Assembly (NCBI RefSeq): GCF_051014445.1
Contig: NC_135134.1
Coordinates: 24,617,672-24,681,671, forward strand
From: Colletes latitarsis
Lineage: Eukaryota > Arthropoda > Insecta > Hymenoptera > Colletidae
DNA length: 64,000 nt
Direction of reading: 5' to 3'
In this document: piece after piece, positions 25,420-37,470 of the stretch
Layout of the letters: every line of letters begins with the position of its first letter
Numbering within the stretch: position 1 is the first letter of the stretch
The notes under the pieces: model-generated
Seen by the model: the letters and a program-made list of their open reading frames with translations, nothing else
What the model was told of the DNA's origin: nothing
Database searches by the model: none
Made by a program: the position numbers and the translations under genes

Positions 25420-27110
25420 CAGAAAAAACCCGGGATCCGTTCAACAAGTATGTGAAGAATGAGAAAGTATGAGTCTGATGAGGTTAAATCCCAGACCTAA
25501 CCTAGACCTAACATGCGTTATCCTCTAAAGTATTGATCGAAACCAGGTTTAATTGACTGTTTCAGCGTGGTACCACATTACTACGTGATACAATCCAGAA
25601 ACAGCCCAGGATCTAGCCATGAAGTATGAGAAATATGCGAAAGTAAGAGCCTGATGAGGGCAAATCCTAAGCCTAACCCAGACCTAACATGCGTTATCCT
25701 CTAAAATATTTATCAAGACCAGGTTTAATTGATTGTTTCAGTGTGGTCCCACATTACTACATGATCAAAACCAGAAAAAACCCAGGATCCGTTCAACAAG
25801 TATGTGAAGAATGCGAAAGTATGAGTCTGATGAGGTCAAATCCCAGACCTATCCCAGACCTAACTTGCGTTATCCTCTAAAATATTGATCGAAACCAGGT
25901 TTAATCGACTGTTTCAGTGTGGTACCACATTACTACGTGATCCAAACCAGAAAAAACCCAGGATCCGTTCAACAAGTATGAGAAATATGCGAAAGAATGA
26001 GCCTGATGAGAGCAAATCCCAGACCTAACCTAGACCTAACATGAATTATTCTCTAAAATATTGATCGAAACCAGGTTTAATTGACTGTTTCAGTGTTGTA
26101 CTTCATTACTACGTGATGCAATCCAGAAAAAGCCCAGGATCTAGCCATCAAGTATGAGAAATATGCGAAAGAATGAGCCTGATGAGGGCAAATCCTAGAC
26201 CTAACCCAGACCTAACATGCGTTATCCCCTAAAATATTGATCGAAACCTGGTTTAATCGACTGTTTCAGTGTGGTACCACATTACTATGTGATCCAAACC
26301 AGAAAATTACCCAGGATCTGTTCAAGGAGTATGTGAGTGTGCGAAAGTATGAGCCTGATGAGGGCAAATCCTAGACCTAACACAAACCTAACATGCGTTA
26401 TCCTCTAAAATATTGATCAAGACCAGGTTTAATTGAATGTTTCAGTGTGGTACCACATTACTACGTGATCCAATCCAGAAATAGCCCGGGATCTAGCCAT
26501 GAAGTATGAGAAATATGCGAATGTATGAGCCTGACGAGAGCAAGTCCTTGACCTAACCCAGACCTAACATGCGCTATCCTCTAAAATATTTATCAAGACC
26601 AGGATTAATTGATTGTTTCAGTGTGGTCCCACGTTACTACGTGATCCAATCCAGAAAAAGCCCAGGATCTAGCCATCAAGTATGAGTAATATGCGAAAGT
26701 ATGAGCCTGACGAGAGTAAATCCCAGACCTAACCTAGACCTGACATGAATTATTCTCTAAAATATTGATCGAAACCAGGTTTAATTGACTGTTTCAGTGT
26801 GGTCCCACATTACTACGTGATCCAAACCAGGAGAAACCCAGGATCCGTTCAACAAGTATGTGAAGAATGCGAAAGTATGAGTCTGATGAGTGAAAATCCC
26901 AGGCCCCATCTAGACCTAACATGCGTTATCCTCTAAGATATTGATCGAAACCATGGTTTAATTGACTGTTTTAGTGTGGTACCACTTTACTACGTGATCC
27001 AAAGCAAAGAAAACCCTCGATCAGGTCAACATGCATGTTAAAACTGGGAAAGTATGACCCTGATGAGGGCAAATCACAGACGTAACCCAGACCTAACATG
27101 CGTTATCCTC
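25420..27110. repeat. First copy of a ~1.7-kb block at offset 2113
   Basis: It matches 27533-29223 at offset 2113 (12 x 176 + 1). Markers are AACCCGGGATCCGTTC, GAATGAGAAAG, GAGGTTAAATCC, CCTAAGCCTAAC, TACATGATCAAAACC, TTATCCCCTAAAATATTG, AGAAAATTACCC, TTCAAGGAGTATGTGAGTG and AACCATGGTTTAATTG. The +1 is the sum of two one-base insertions and one one-base deletion. Confidence 0.78.
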
Positions 27111-27532
27111 TAAAATATTTATCCAGACCAGGTTTCATTAAATGTTTCAGTGTGGTACCACTTTACTACGTGATCCAATCCAGAAATAGCCCAGGATCTA
27201 GCCATGAAGTATGAGAAATATGCGAAAGTATGAGCCTGATGAGGGCAAATCCTAGACCTAACCCAGACCTAACATGCGTTATTCTCTAAAATATTTATCA
27301 AGACCAAGTTTAATTGAATGTTTCAGTGTGGTACCACATTACTACGTGATCCAAACCAGAAAAAACCCAGGATCCGTTCAACAAGTAAGTGAAGAATGCG
27401 AAAGTATGAGTCTGATGAGTGAAAATCCCAGACCTAACCTAGACCTAACATGCGTTATCCTCTAAAATATTGATCCAAACCAGGTTTAATTGAGTGTATC
27501 AGTGTGGTGCCACATTACTACGTGATCCAAAC

Positions 27533-29223
27533 CAGAAAAAACCCGGGATCCGTTCAACAAGTATGTGAAGAATGAGAAAGTATGAGTCTGATGAGGTTAA
27601 ATCCCAGACCTAACCTAGACCTAACATGCGTTATCCTCTAAAGTATTGATCGAAACCAGGTTTAATTGACTGTTTCAGCGTGGTACCACATTACTACGTG
27701 ATACAATCCAGAAACAGCCCAGGATCTAGCCATGAAGTATGAGAAATATGCGAAAGTATGAGCCTGATGAGGGCAAATCCTAAGCCTAACCCAGACCTAA
27801 CATGCGTTATCCTCTAAAATATTTATCAAGACCAGGTTTAATTGATTGTTTCAGTGTGGTCCCACATTACTACATGATCAAAACCAGAAAAAACCCAGGA
27901 TCCGTTCAACAAGTATGTGAAGAATGCGAAAGTATGAGTCTGATGAGGTCAAATCCGAGACCTATCCCAGACCTAACTTGCGTTATCCTCTAAAATATTG
28001 ATCGAAACCAGGTTTAATCGACTGTTTCAGTGTGGTACCACATTACTACGTGATCCAAACCAGAAAAAACCCAGGATCCGTTCAACAAGTATGAGAAATA
28101 TGCGAAAGAATGAGCCTGATGAGAGCAAATCCCAGACCTAACCTAGACCTAACATGAATTATTCTCTAAAATATTGATCGAAACCAGGTTTAATTGACTG
28201 TTTCAGTGTTGTACTTCATTACTACGTGATGCAATCCAGAAAAAGCCCAGGATCTAGCCATCAAGTATGAGAAATATGCGAAAGAATGAGACTGATGAGG
28301 GCAAATCCTAGACCTAACCCAGACCTAACATGCGTTATCCCCTAAAATATTGATCGAAACCTGGTTTAATCGACTGTTTCAGTGTGGTACCACATTACTA
28401 TGTGATCCAAACCAGAAAATTACCCAGGATCTGTTCAAGGAGTATGTGAGTGTGCGAAAGTATGAGCCTGATAAGGGCAAATCCTAGACCTAACCCAAAC
28501 CTAACATGCGTTATCCTCTAAAATATTGATCAAGACCAGGTTTAATTGAATGTTTCAGTGTGGTACCACATTACTACGTGATCCAATCCAGAAATAGCCC
28601 GGGATCTAGCCATGAAGTATGAGAAATATGCGAATGTATGAGCCTGACGAGAGCAAATCCTTGACCTAACCCAGACCTAACATGCGCTATCCTCTAAAAT
28701 ATTTATCAAGACCAGGATTAATTGATTGTTTCAGTGTGGTCCCACGTTACTACGTGATCCAATCCAGAAAAAGCCCAGGATCTAGCCATCAAGTATGAGT
28801 AATATGCGAAAGTATGAGCCTGACGAGAGTAAATCCCAGACCTAACCTAGACCTAACATGAATTATTCTCTAAAATATTGATCGAAACCAGGTTTAATTG
28901 ACTGTTTCAGTGTGGTCCCACATTACTACGTGATCCAAACCAGGAGAAACCCAGGATCCGTTCAACAAGTATGTGAAGAATGCGAAAGTATGAGTCTGAT
29001 GAGTGAAAATCCCAGGCCACACCTAGACCTAACATGCGTTATCCTCTAAGATATTGATCGAAACCATGGTTTAATTGACTGTTTTAGTGTGGTACCACTT
29101 TACTACGTGATCCAAAGCAAAGAAAACCCTCGATCAGGTTAACATGCATGTTAAAACTGCGAAAGTATGACCCTGATGTGGGCAAATCATAGACGTAACC
29201 CAGACCTAACATGCGTTATCCTC
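27533..29223. repeat. Second copy of the offset-2113 block
   Basis: Copy of 25420-27110 with a few changes (CAGGCCACACC against CAGGCCCCATC, GATGTGGGC against GATGAGGGC). Most of it then became part of the 3507-bp unit, so this duplication predates the 3507-bp one. Confidence 0.75.
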
Positions 29224-31154
29224 TAAAATATTTATCAAGACCAGGTTCAATTGAATGTTTCAGTGTGGTACCACATTACTACGTGATCCAAATCAGAAGA
29301 AACCCAAGTATGTGAAGAATGCGAAAGTATGAGTCTGATGAGTGAAAATCCCAGACCTAACCTAGACCTAACATGAATTATTCTCTAAAATATTTATCAA
29401 GACCAGGTTTAATTGAATGTTTCAGGGTGGTACCACATTACTACGTGATCCAAACCAGAAAAAACCCAGGATCTGTTCAACAAGTATGTGAAAAACGCGA
29501 AAGTATGAGTCTGATGAGGTCAAATCCCAGACCTATCCCAGACTTAACTTGCGTTATCCTCTAAAATATTGATCGAAACCAGGTTTAATCGACTGTTTCA
29601 GCGTGGTACCACATTACTACGTGATACAATCCAGAAACAGCCCAGGATCTAGCCATGAAGTATGAGAAATATGCGAAAGTATGAGCCTGATGAGGGCAAA
29701 TCCTAGACCTAACCCAAACCTAACATGCGTTATCCTCTAAAATATTTATCAAGACCAGGTTTAATTGAATGTTTCAGTGTGGTACCACATTACTACGTGA
29801 ACCAAACCAGAAAAAACCCAGGATCCGTTCAACAAGTACGTTAAAACTGTGACAGTATGACCCTGATGAGGGCAAATCCCAGGCCTAACCTAGACCTAAC
29901 ATGCGTTGTCCTCTAAAATATTGATGGAAACCAGGTTTAATTGACTGTTTCAGTGTTGTACTTCATTACTACGTGATGCAATCCAGAAAAAGCCCGGGAT
30001 CTAGCCATCAAGTATGAGAAATATGCGAAAGAATGAGCCTGATGAGAGCAAATCCCAGACCTAACCTAGACCTAACATGAATTATTCTCTAAAATATTGA
30101 TCGAAAACAGGTTTAATTGACTGTTTCAGTGTTGTACTTCATTACTACGTGATGCAATCCAGAAAAAGCTCAGGATCTGGCCATCAAGTATGAGAAATAT
30201 GCGAAAGAGTGAGCCTGATGAGGGCAAATCCTAGACCTAACCCAGACCTAACATGCGTTATCCTCTAAAATATTTATCAAGACCAGGTTTAATTGAATGT
30301 TTCAGTGTGGTACCACATTACTACGTGATCCAATCCAGAAATAGCCCAGGATCTAGCCATGAAGTATGAGAAATATGCGAAAATATGAGCCTGATGAGGG
30401 CAAATCCTAGACCTAATCCAGACCTAACATGCGTTATTCTCTAAAATATTTATCAAGACCAGGTTTAATTGAATGTTTCAGTGTGGTACCACATTACTAC
30501 GTGATCCAAACCAGAAAAAACCCAGGATCCGTTCAACAAGTATGTGAAGATTGCGAAAGTATGAGTCTGATGAGTGAAAATCTCAGGCCTTACCTAGACC
30601 TAACTTGCGTTATCCTCTAAAACATTGATCCAAACCAGGTTTAATGGACTGTTTCAGTGTGGTACCACACTACTACGTGATCCAAACCAGCAAAAACCCA
30701 GGATCTGTTCAACACGTATGTGAAAAACGCGAAAGTATGAGCCTGATGAGGGCAAATCCCAGACATATCCCAGACCTAACTTGCGTTGTCCTCTAAGATA
30801 TTGATGGAAACCAGGTTTAATTGACTGTTTCAGTGTTGTACTTCATTACTACGTGATGCAATCCAGAAAAAGCCCAGGATCTAGCCATCTAGTACGAGAA
30901 ATATGCGAAAGAATGAGCCTGATGAGAGCAAATCCCAGACCTAACCTAGACCTAACATGAATTGTTCTCAAAAATATTGATCGAAACCAGGTTTAATGGA
31001 CTGTTTCAGTGTGGTACCACACTACTACGTGATCCAAACCAGCAAAAACCCAGGATCTGTTCAACACGTATGTGAAAAACGCGAAAGTATGAGTCTGATG
31101 AGGTCAAATCCCAGGCCAATCCCAGACTTAACTTGCGTTATCCTCTAAAATATT
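27648..31154. repeat. 20-monomer HOR copy 1, 3507 bp
   Basis: Twenty monomers followed directly by a second copy at offset 3507. The length is 20 x 176 - 13, fully explained by four indels seen in the unit: +1 (AGAAAATTACCC), -1 (GTATGTGAGTG), +1 (AACCATGGTTT) and -14 (the 162-bp monomer at 29225-29386). The one difference I noted from copy 2 is GTATGAGCC here and GTATGCGCC there (30740/34247). Confidence 0.9.
29225..29386 (+). repeat. Shortened monomer, 162 bp (14-bp deletion)
   Basis: The unit reads GAAGAAACCCAAGTATGTG where other class I monomers have CCCAGGATCCGTTCAACAAG. Fourteen bases covering GGATCC and GTTCAAC are missing between two AAG/AGG-like contexts. An identical unit sits at 32732-32893 in the second 3507-bp copy, so the deletion happened once, before that duplication. 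Confidence 0.88.
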
Positions 31155-34100
31155 GATCGAAACCAGGTTTAATTGACTGTTTCAGCGTGGTACCACATTA
31201 CTACGTGATACAATCCAGAAACAGCCCAGGATCTAGCCATGAAGTATGAGAAATATGCGAAAGTATGAGCCTGATGAGGGCAAATCCTAAGCCTAACCCA
31301 GACCTAACATGCGTTATCCTCTAAAATATTTATCAAGACCAGGTTTAATTGATTGTTTCAGTGTGGTCCCACATTACTACATGATCAAAACCAGAAAAAA
31401 CCCAGGATCCGTTCAACAAGTATGTGAAGAATGCGAAAGTATGAGTCTGATGAGGTCAAATCCGAGACCTATCCCAGACCTAACTTGCGTTATCCTCTAA
31501 AATATTGATCGAAACCAGGTTTAATCGACTGTTTCAGTGTGGTACCACATTACTACGTGATCCAAACCAGAAAAAACCCAGGATCCGTTCAACAAGTATG
31601 AGAAATATGCGAAAGAATGAGCCTGATGAGAGCAAATCCCAGACCTAACCTAGACCTAACATGAATTATTCTCTAAAATATTGATCGAAACCAGGTTTAA
31701 TTGACTGTTTCAGTGTTGTACTTCATTACTACGTGATGCAATCCAGAAAAAGCCCAGGATCTAGCCATCAAGTATGAGAAATATGCGAAAGAATGAGACT
31801 GATGAGGGCAAATCCTAGACCTAACCCAGACCTAACATGCGTTATCCCCTAAAATATTGATCGAAACCTGGTTTAATCGACTGTTTCAGTGTGGTACCAC
31901 ATTACTATGTGATCCAAACCAGAAAATTACCCAGGATCTGTTCAAGGAGTATGTGAGTGTGCGAAAGTATGAGCCTGATAAGGGCAAATCCTAGACCTAA
32001 CCCAAACCTAACATGCGTTATCCTCTAAAATATTGATCAAGACCAGGTTTAATTGAATGTTTCAGTGTGGTACCACATTACTACGTGATCCAATCCAGAA
32101 ATAGCCCGGGATCTAGCCATGAAGTATGAGAAATATGCGAATGTATGAGCCTGACGAGAGCAAATCCTTGACCTAACCCAGACCTAACATGCGCTATCCT
32201 CTAAAATATTTATCAAGACCAGGATTAATTGATTGTTTCAGTGTGGTCCCACGTTACTACGTGATCCAATCCAGAAAAAGCCCAGGATCTAGCCATCAAG
32301 TATGAGTAATATGCGAAAGTATGAGCCTGACGAGAGTAAATCCCAGACCTAACCTAGACCTAACATGAATTATTCTCTAAAATATTGATCGAAACCAGGT
32401 TTAATTGACTGTTTCAGTGTGGTCCCACATTACTACGTGATCCAAACCAGGAGAAACCCAGGATCCGTTCAACAAGTATGTGAAGAATGCGAAAGTATGA
32501 GTCTGATGAGTGAAAATCCCAGGCCACACCTAGACCTAACATGCGTTATCCTCTAAGATATTGATCGAAACCATGGTTTAATTGACTGTTTTAGTGTGGT
32601 ACCACTTTACTACGTGATCCAAAGCAAAGAAAACCCTCGATCAGGTTAACATGCATGTTAAAACTGCGAAAGTATGACCCTGATGTGGGCAAATCATAGA
32701 CGTAACCCAGACCTAACATGCGTTATCCTCTAAAATATTTATCAAGACCAGGTTCAATTGAATGTTTCAGTGTGGTACCACATTACTACGTGATCCAAAT
32801 CAGAAGAAACCCAAGTATGTGAAGAATGCGAAAGTATGAGTCTGATGAGTGAAAATCCCAGACCTAACCTAGACCTAACATGAATTATTCTCTAAAATAT
32901 TTATCAAGACCAGGTTTAATTGAATGTTTCAGGGTGGTACCACATTACTACGTGATCCAAACCAGAAAAAACCCAGGATCTGTTCAACAAGTATGTGAAA
33001 AACGCGAAAGTATGAGTCTGATGAGGTCAAATCCCAGACCTATCCCAGACTTAACTTGCGTTATCCTCTAAAATATTGATCGAAACCAGGTTTAATCGAC
33101 TGTTTCAGCGTGGTACCACATTACTACGTGATACAATCCAGAAACAGCCCAGGATCTAGCCATGAAGTATGAGAAATATGCGAAAGTATGAGCCTGATGA
33201 GGGCAAATCCTAGACCTAACCCAAACCTAACATGCGTTATCCTCTAAAATATTTATCAAGACCAGGTTTAATTGAATGTTTCAGTGTGGTACCACATTAC
33301 TACGTGAACCAAACCAGAAAAAACCCAGGATCCGTTCAACAAGTACGTTAAAACTGTGACAGTATGACCCTGATGAGGGCAAATCCCAGGCCTAACCTAG
33401 ACCTAACATGCGTTGTCCTCTAAAATATTGATGGAAACCAGGTTTAATTGACTGTTTCAGTGTTGTACTTCATTACTACGTGATGCAATCCAGAAAAAGC
33501 CCGGGATCTAGCCATCAAGTATGAGAAATATGCGAAAGAATGAGCCTGATGAGAGCAAATCCCAGACCTAACCTAGACCTAACATGAATTATTCTCTAAA
33601 ATATTGATCGAAAACAGGTTTAATTGACTGTTTCAGTGTTGTACTTCATTACTACGTGATGCAATCCAGAAAAAGCTCAGGATCTGGCCATCAAGTATGA
33701 GAAATATGCGAAAGAGTGAGCCTGATGAGGGCAAATCCTAGACCTAACCCAGACCTAACATGCGTTATCCTCTAAAATATTTATCAAGACCAGGTTTAAT
33801 TGAATGTTTCAGTGTGGTACCACATTACTACGTGATCCAATCCAGAAATAGCCCAGGATCTAGCCATGAAGTATGAGAAATATGCGAAAATATGAGCCTG
33901 ATGAGGGCAAATCCTAGACCTAATCCAGACCTAACATGCGTTATTCTCTAAAATATTTATCAAGACCAGGTTTAATTGAATGTTTCAGTGTGGTACCACA
34001 TTACTACGTGATCCAAACCAGAAAAAACCCAGGATCCGTTCAACAAGTATGTGAAGATTGCGAAAGTATGAGTCTGATGAGTGAAAATCTCAGGCCTTAC

Positions 34101-34661
34101 CTAGACCTAACTTGCGTTATCCTCTAAAACATTGATCCAAACCAGGTTTAATGGACTGTTTCAGTGTGGTACCACACTACTACGTGATCCAAACCAGCAA
34201 AAACCCAGGATCTGTTCAACACGTATGTGAAAAACGCGAAAGTATGCGCCTGATGAGGGCAAATCCCAGACATATCCCAGACCTAACTTGCGTTGTCCTC
34301 TAAGATATTGATGGAAACCAGGTTTAATTGACTGTTTCAGTGTTGTACTTCATTACTACGTGATGCAATCCAGAAAAAGCCCAGGATCTAGCCATCTAGT
34401 ACGAGAAATATGCGAAAGAATGAGCCTGATGAGAGCAAATCCCAGACCTAACCTAGACCTAACATGAATTGTTCTCAAAAATATTGATCGAAACCAGGTT
34501 TAATGGACTGTTTCAGTGTGGTACCACACTACTACGTGATCCAAACCAGCAAAAACCCAGGATCTGTTCAACACGTATGTGAAAAACGCGAAAGTATGAG
34601 TCTGATGAGGTCAAATCCCAGGCCAATCCCAGACTTAACTTGCGTTATCCTCTAAAATATT
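31155..34661. repeat. 20-monomer HOR copy 2, 3507 bp
   Basis: Head-to-tail copy of 27648-31154. All four indels, including the 14-bp deletion (monomer 32732-32893), are repeated at exactly +3507. The copy ends at about 34661-34680, where AATTGACTGTTTCAGCG gives way to AATCGACTGCTTCAGTG. Such high identity across 3.5 kb implies a recent event, or should be checked as a possible assembly effect. Confidence 0.9.
32732..32893 (+). repeat. Shortened monomer, 162 bp, second copy
   Basis: Carries the same 14-bp deletion as 29225-29386, at exactly +3507 bp. It serves as an internal marker of the tandem duplication. Confidence 0.88.
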
Positions 34662-36413
34662 GATCGAAACCAGGTTTAATCGACTGCTTCAGTGTGGTAC
34701 CACATTACTACGTGACCCAAACCAGAAAAATCCCAGGATCAGTTCCACAAGTATGTGAAGAATGCGAAAGTATGAGTCTGATGAGTGAAAATCCCAGGGC
34801 TAACCTAGACCTAACATGCGTTATCCTCTAAAATATTGATCGAAACCAGGTTTAATCGACTGTTTCAGCGTGGTACCACATTACTACGTGATACAATCCA
34901 GAAACAGCCCAGGATCTAGCCATGAAGTATGAGAAATATGCGAAAGTATGAGCCTGATGAGGGCAAATCCTAGACCTAACCCAAACCTAACATGCGTTAT
35001 CCTCTAAAATATTTATCAAGACCAGGTTTAATTGAATGTTTCAGTGTGGTACCACATTACTACGTGAACCAAACCAGAAAAAACCCAGGATCCGTTCAAC
35101 AAGTACGTTAAAACTGCGTCAGTATGACCCTGATGAGGGCAAATCCCAGGCCTAACCTAGACCTAACATGCGTTGTCCTCTAAAATATTGATGGAAACCA
35201 GGTTTAATTGACTGTTTCAGTGTTGTACTTCATTACTACGTGATGCAATCCAGAAAAAGCCCGGGATCTAGCCATCAAGTATGAGAAATATGCGAAAGAA
35301 TGAGCCTGATGAGAGCAAATCCCAGACCTAACCTAGACCTAACATGAATTATTCTCTAAAATATTGATCGAAAACAGGTTTAATTGACTGTTTCAGTGTT
35401 GTACTTCATTACTACGTGATGCAATCCAGAAAAAGCCCAGGATCTAGCCATCAAGTATGAGAAATATGCGAAAGAATGAGCCTGATGAGGGCAAATCCTA
35501 GACCTAACCCAGACCTAACATGCGTTATCCTCTAAAATATTTATCAAGACCAGGTTTAATTGAATGTTTCAGTGTGGTACCACATTACTACGTGATGCAA
35601 TCCAGAAAAAGCCCAGGATCTAGCCATCAAGTATGAGAAATATGCGAAAGAATGAGCCTGATGAAAGCAAATCCCAGACCTAACCTAGACCTAACATGAA
35701 TTATTCTCTAAAATATTGATCGAAACCAGGTTTAATTGACTGTTTCAGTGTTGTACTTCATTACTACGTGATGCAATCCAGAAAAAGCCCAGGATCTAGC
35801 CATCAAGTATGAGAAATATGCGAAAGAATGAGCCTGATGAGAGCAAATCCCTGACCTAACCTAGACCTAACATGAATTATTCTCTAAAATATTGATCAAA
35901 AGCAGGTTTAATTGACTGTTTCAGTGTGGTACCACATTACTACGTGATCCAATCCAGAAATAGCCCAGGATCTAGCCATGAAGTATGAGAAATATGCGAA
36001 AATATGAGCCTGATGAGGGCAAATCCTAGACCTAATCCAGACCTAACATGCGTTATTCTCTAAAATATTTATCAAGACCAAGTTTAATTGAATGTTTCAG
36101 TGTGGTACCACATTACTACGTGATCCAAACCAGAAAAAACCCAGGATCCGTTCAACAAGTATGTGAAGATTGCGAAAGTATGAGTCTGATGAGTGAAAAT
36201 CTCAGGCCTTACCTAGACCTAACTTGCGTTATCCTCTAAAACATTGATCCAAACCAGGTTTAATGGACTGTTTCAGTGTGGTACCACACTACTACGTGAT
36301 CCAAACCAGAAAAAACCCAGGATCTGTTCAAGGTGTATGTGAAGTGCGGGAAATTATGAGTCTGATGAGGTCAAATCCCTGACCTATCCCAGACCTAACT
36401 TGCGTTATCCTCT
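34662..36413. repeat. Mosaic between the 3507-bp and 2114-bp HORs
   Basis: It begins with the first appearance of HOR monomer 6 (GACCCAAACCAGAAAAATCCC, GTTCCACAAG). About 34830-35560 then repeats 33070-33800 at offset 1760 (10 x 176), and about 35930-36330 repeats 33818-34218 at offset 2112. It ends with a private monomer containing TTCAAGGTGTATGTGAAGTGCGGG, which recurs near 59040. Confidence 0.68.
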
Positions 36414-37470
36414 AAAATATTGATCGAAACCAGGTTTAATCAACTGTTTCAGTGTGGTACCACATTACTACGTGATCCAAACCAGAAAAAACCCAGGATC
36501 CGTTCAACAAGTATGTGAAGAATGCGAAAGTATGAGCCTGTTGAGTGAAAAACCCAGACCTAACCTAGACCTAACATGCGTCATCCTCTAAAACATTGAT
36601 CCATACCAGGTTTAATGGACTGTTTCAGTGTGGTACCACACTACTACGTGATCCAAACCAGAAAAAACCCAGGATCTGTTCAACAAGTATGTGAAAAACG
36701 CGAAAGTATGAGCCTGATGAGGGCAAATCCCAGACATATCCCAGACCTAACTTGCGTTGTCCTCTAAGATATTGATGGAAACCAGGTTTAATTGACTGTT
36801 TCAGTGTTGTACTTCATTACTACGTGATGCAATCCAGAAAAAGCCCAGGATCTAGCCATCTAGTACGAGAAATATGCGAAAGAATGAGCCTGATGAGAGC
36901 AAATCCCAGACCTAACCTAGACCTAACATGAATTGTTCTCAAAAATATTGATCGAAACCAGGTTTAATTGACTGTTTCAGTGTGGTCCCACATTACTACG
37001 TGATCCAGACCAGAAAAAACCCAGGATCCGTTCAACAAGTATGTGAAGAATGCGAAAGTATGAGTCTGATGAGTGAAAATCCCAGGACTAACCTAGACCT
37101 AACATGCGTTATCCTCAAAAATATTGATCGAAACCTGGTTAAATCGAACGTTTCAATGTGGTACCACATTACTATGTGATCCAAACCAGAAAATAACCCG
37201 GGATCTGTTCAACGAGTATGTGAAGTGTGCGAAAGTATGAGTCTGATGAGGTCAAATCCCAGACCAATCCCAGACTTAACTTGCGTTATCCTCTAAAATA
37301 TTGATCGAAACCAGGTTTAATCGACTGCTTCAGTGTGGTACCACATTACTACGTGACCCAAACCAGAAAAATCCCAGGATCAGTTCCACAAGTATGTGAA
37401 GAATGCGAAAGTATGAGTCTGATGAGTGAAAATCCCAGGGCTAACCTAGACCTAACATGCGTTATCCTCT
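36414..37470. repeat. X1: first, divergent 1057-bp six-mer
   Basis: It has the six-monomer order of the X block but differs at several places: GGTACCACATT instead of GGTACAACATT in monomer 1, AAACCCAGACC instead of AATCCC, and GATCCATACC in monomer 2. It has no Y block after it and looks like an ancestral or edge copy. Confidence 0.82.
37155..37170. other. 16-bp palindrome AATGTGGTACCACATT
   Basis: In this monomer the usual AGTGTGG on the left arm reads AATGTGG. This pairs with the usual CCACATT and extends the 12-bp dyad to a perfect 16 bp. The same version recurs in monomer 5 of every X block of the 36.4-49.8 kb HOR, and separately in a different monomer lineage at 1447-1462. Confidence 0.85.
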
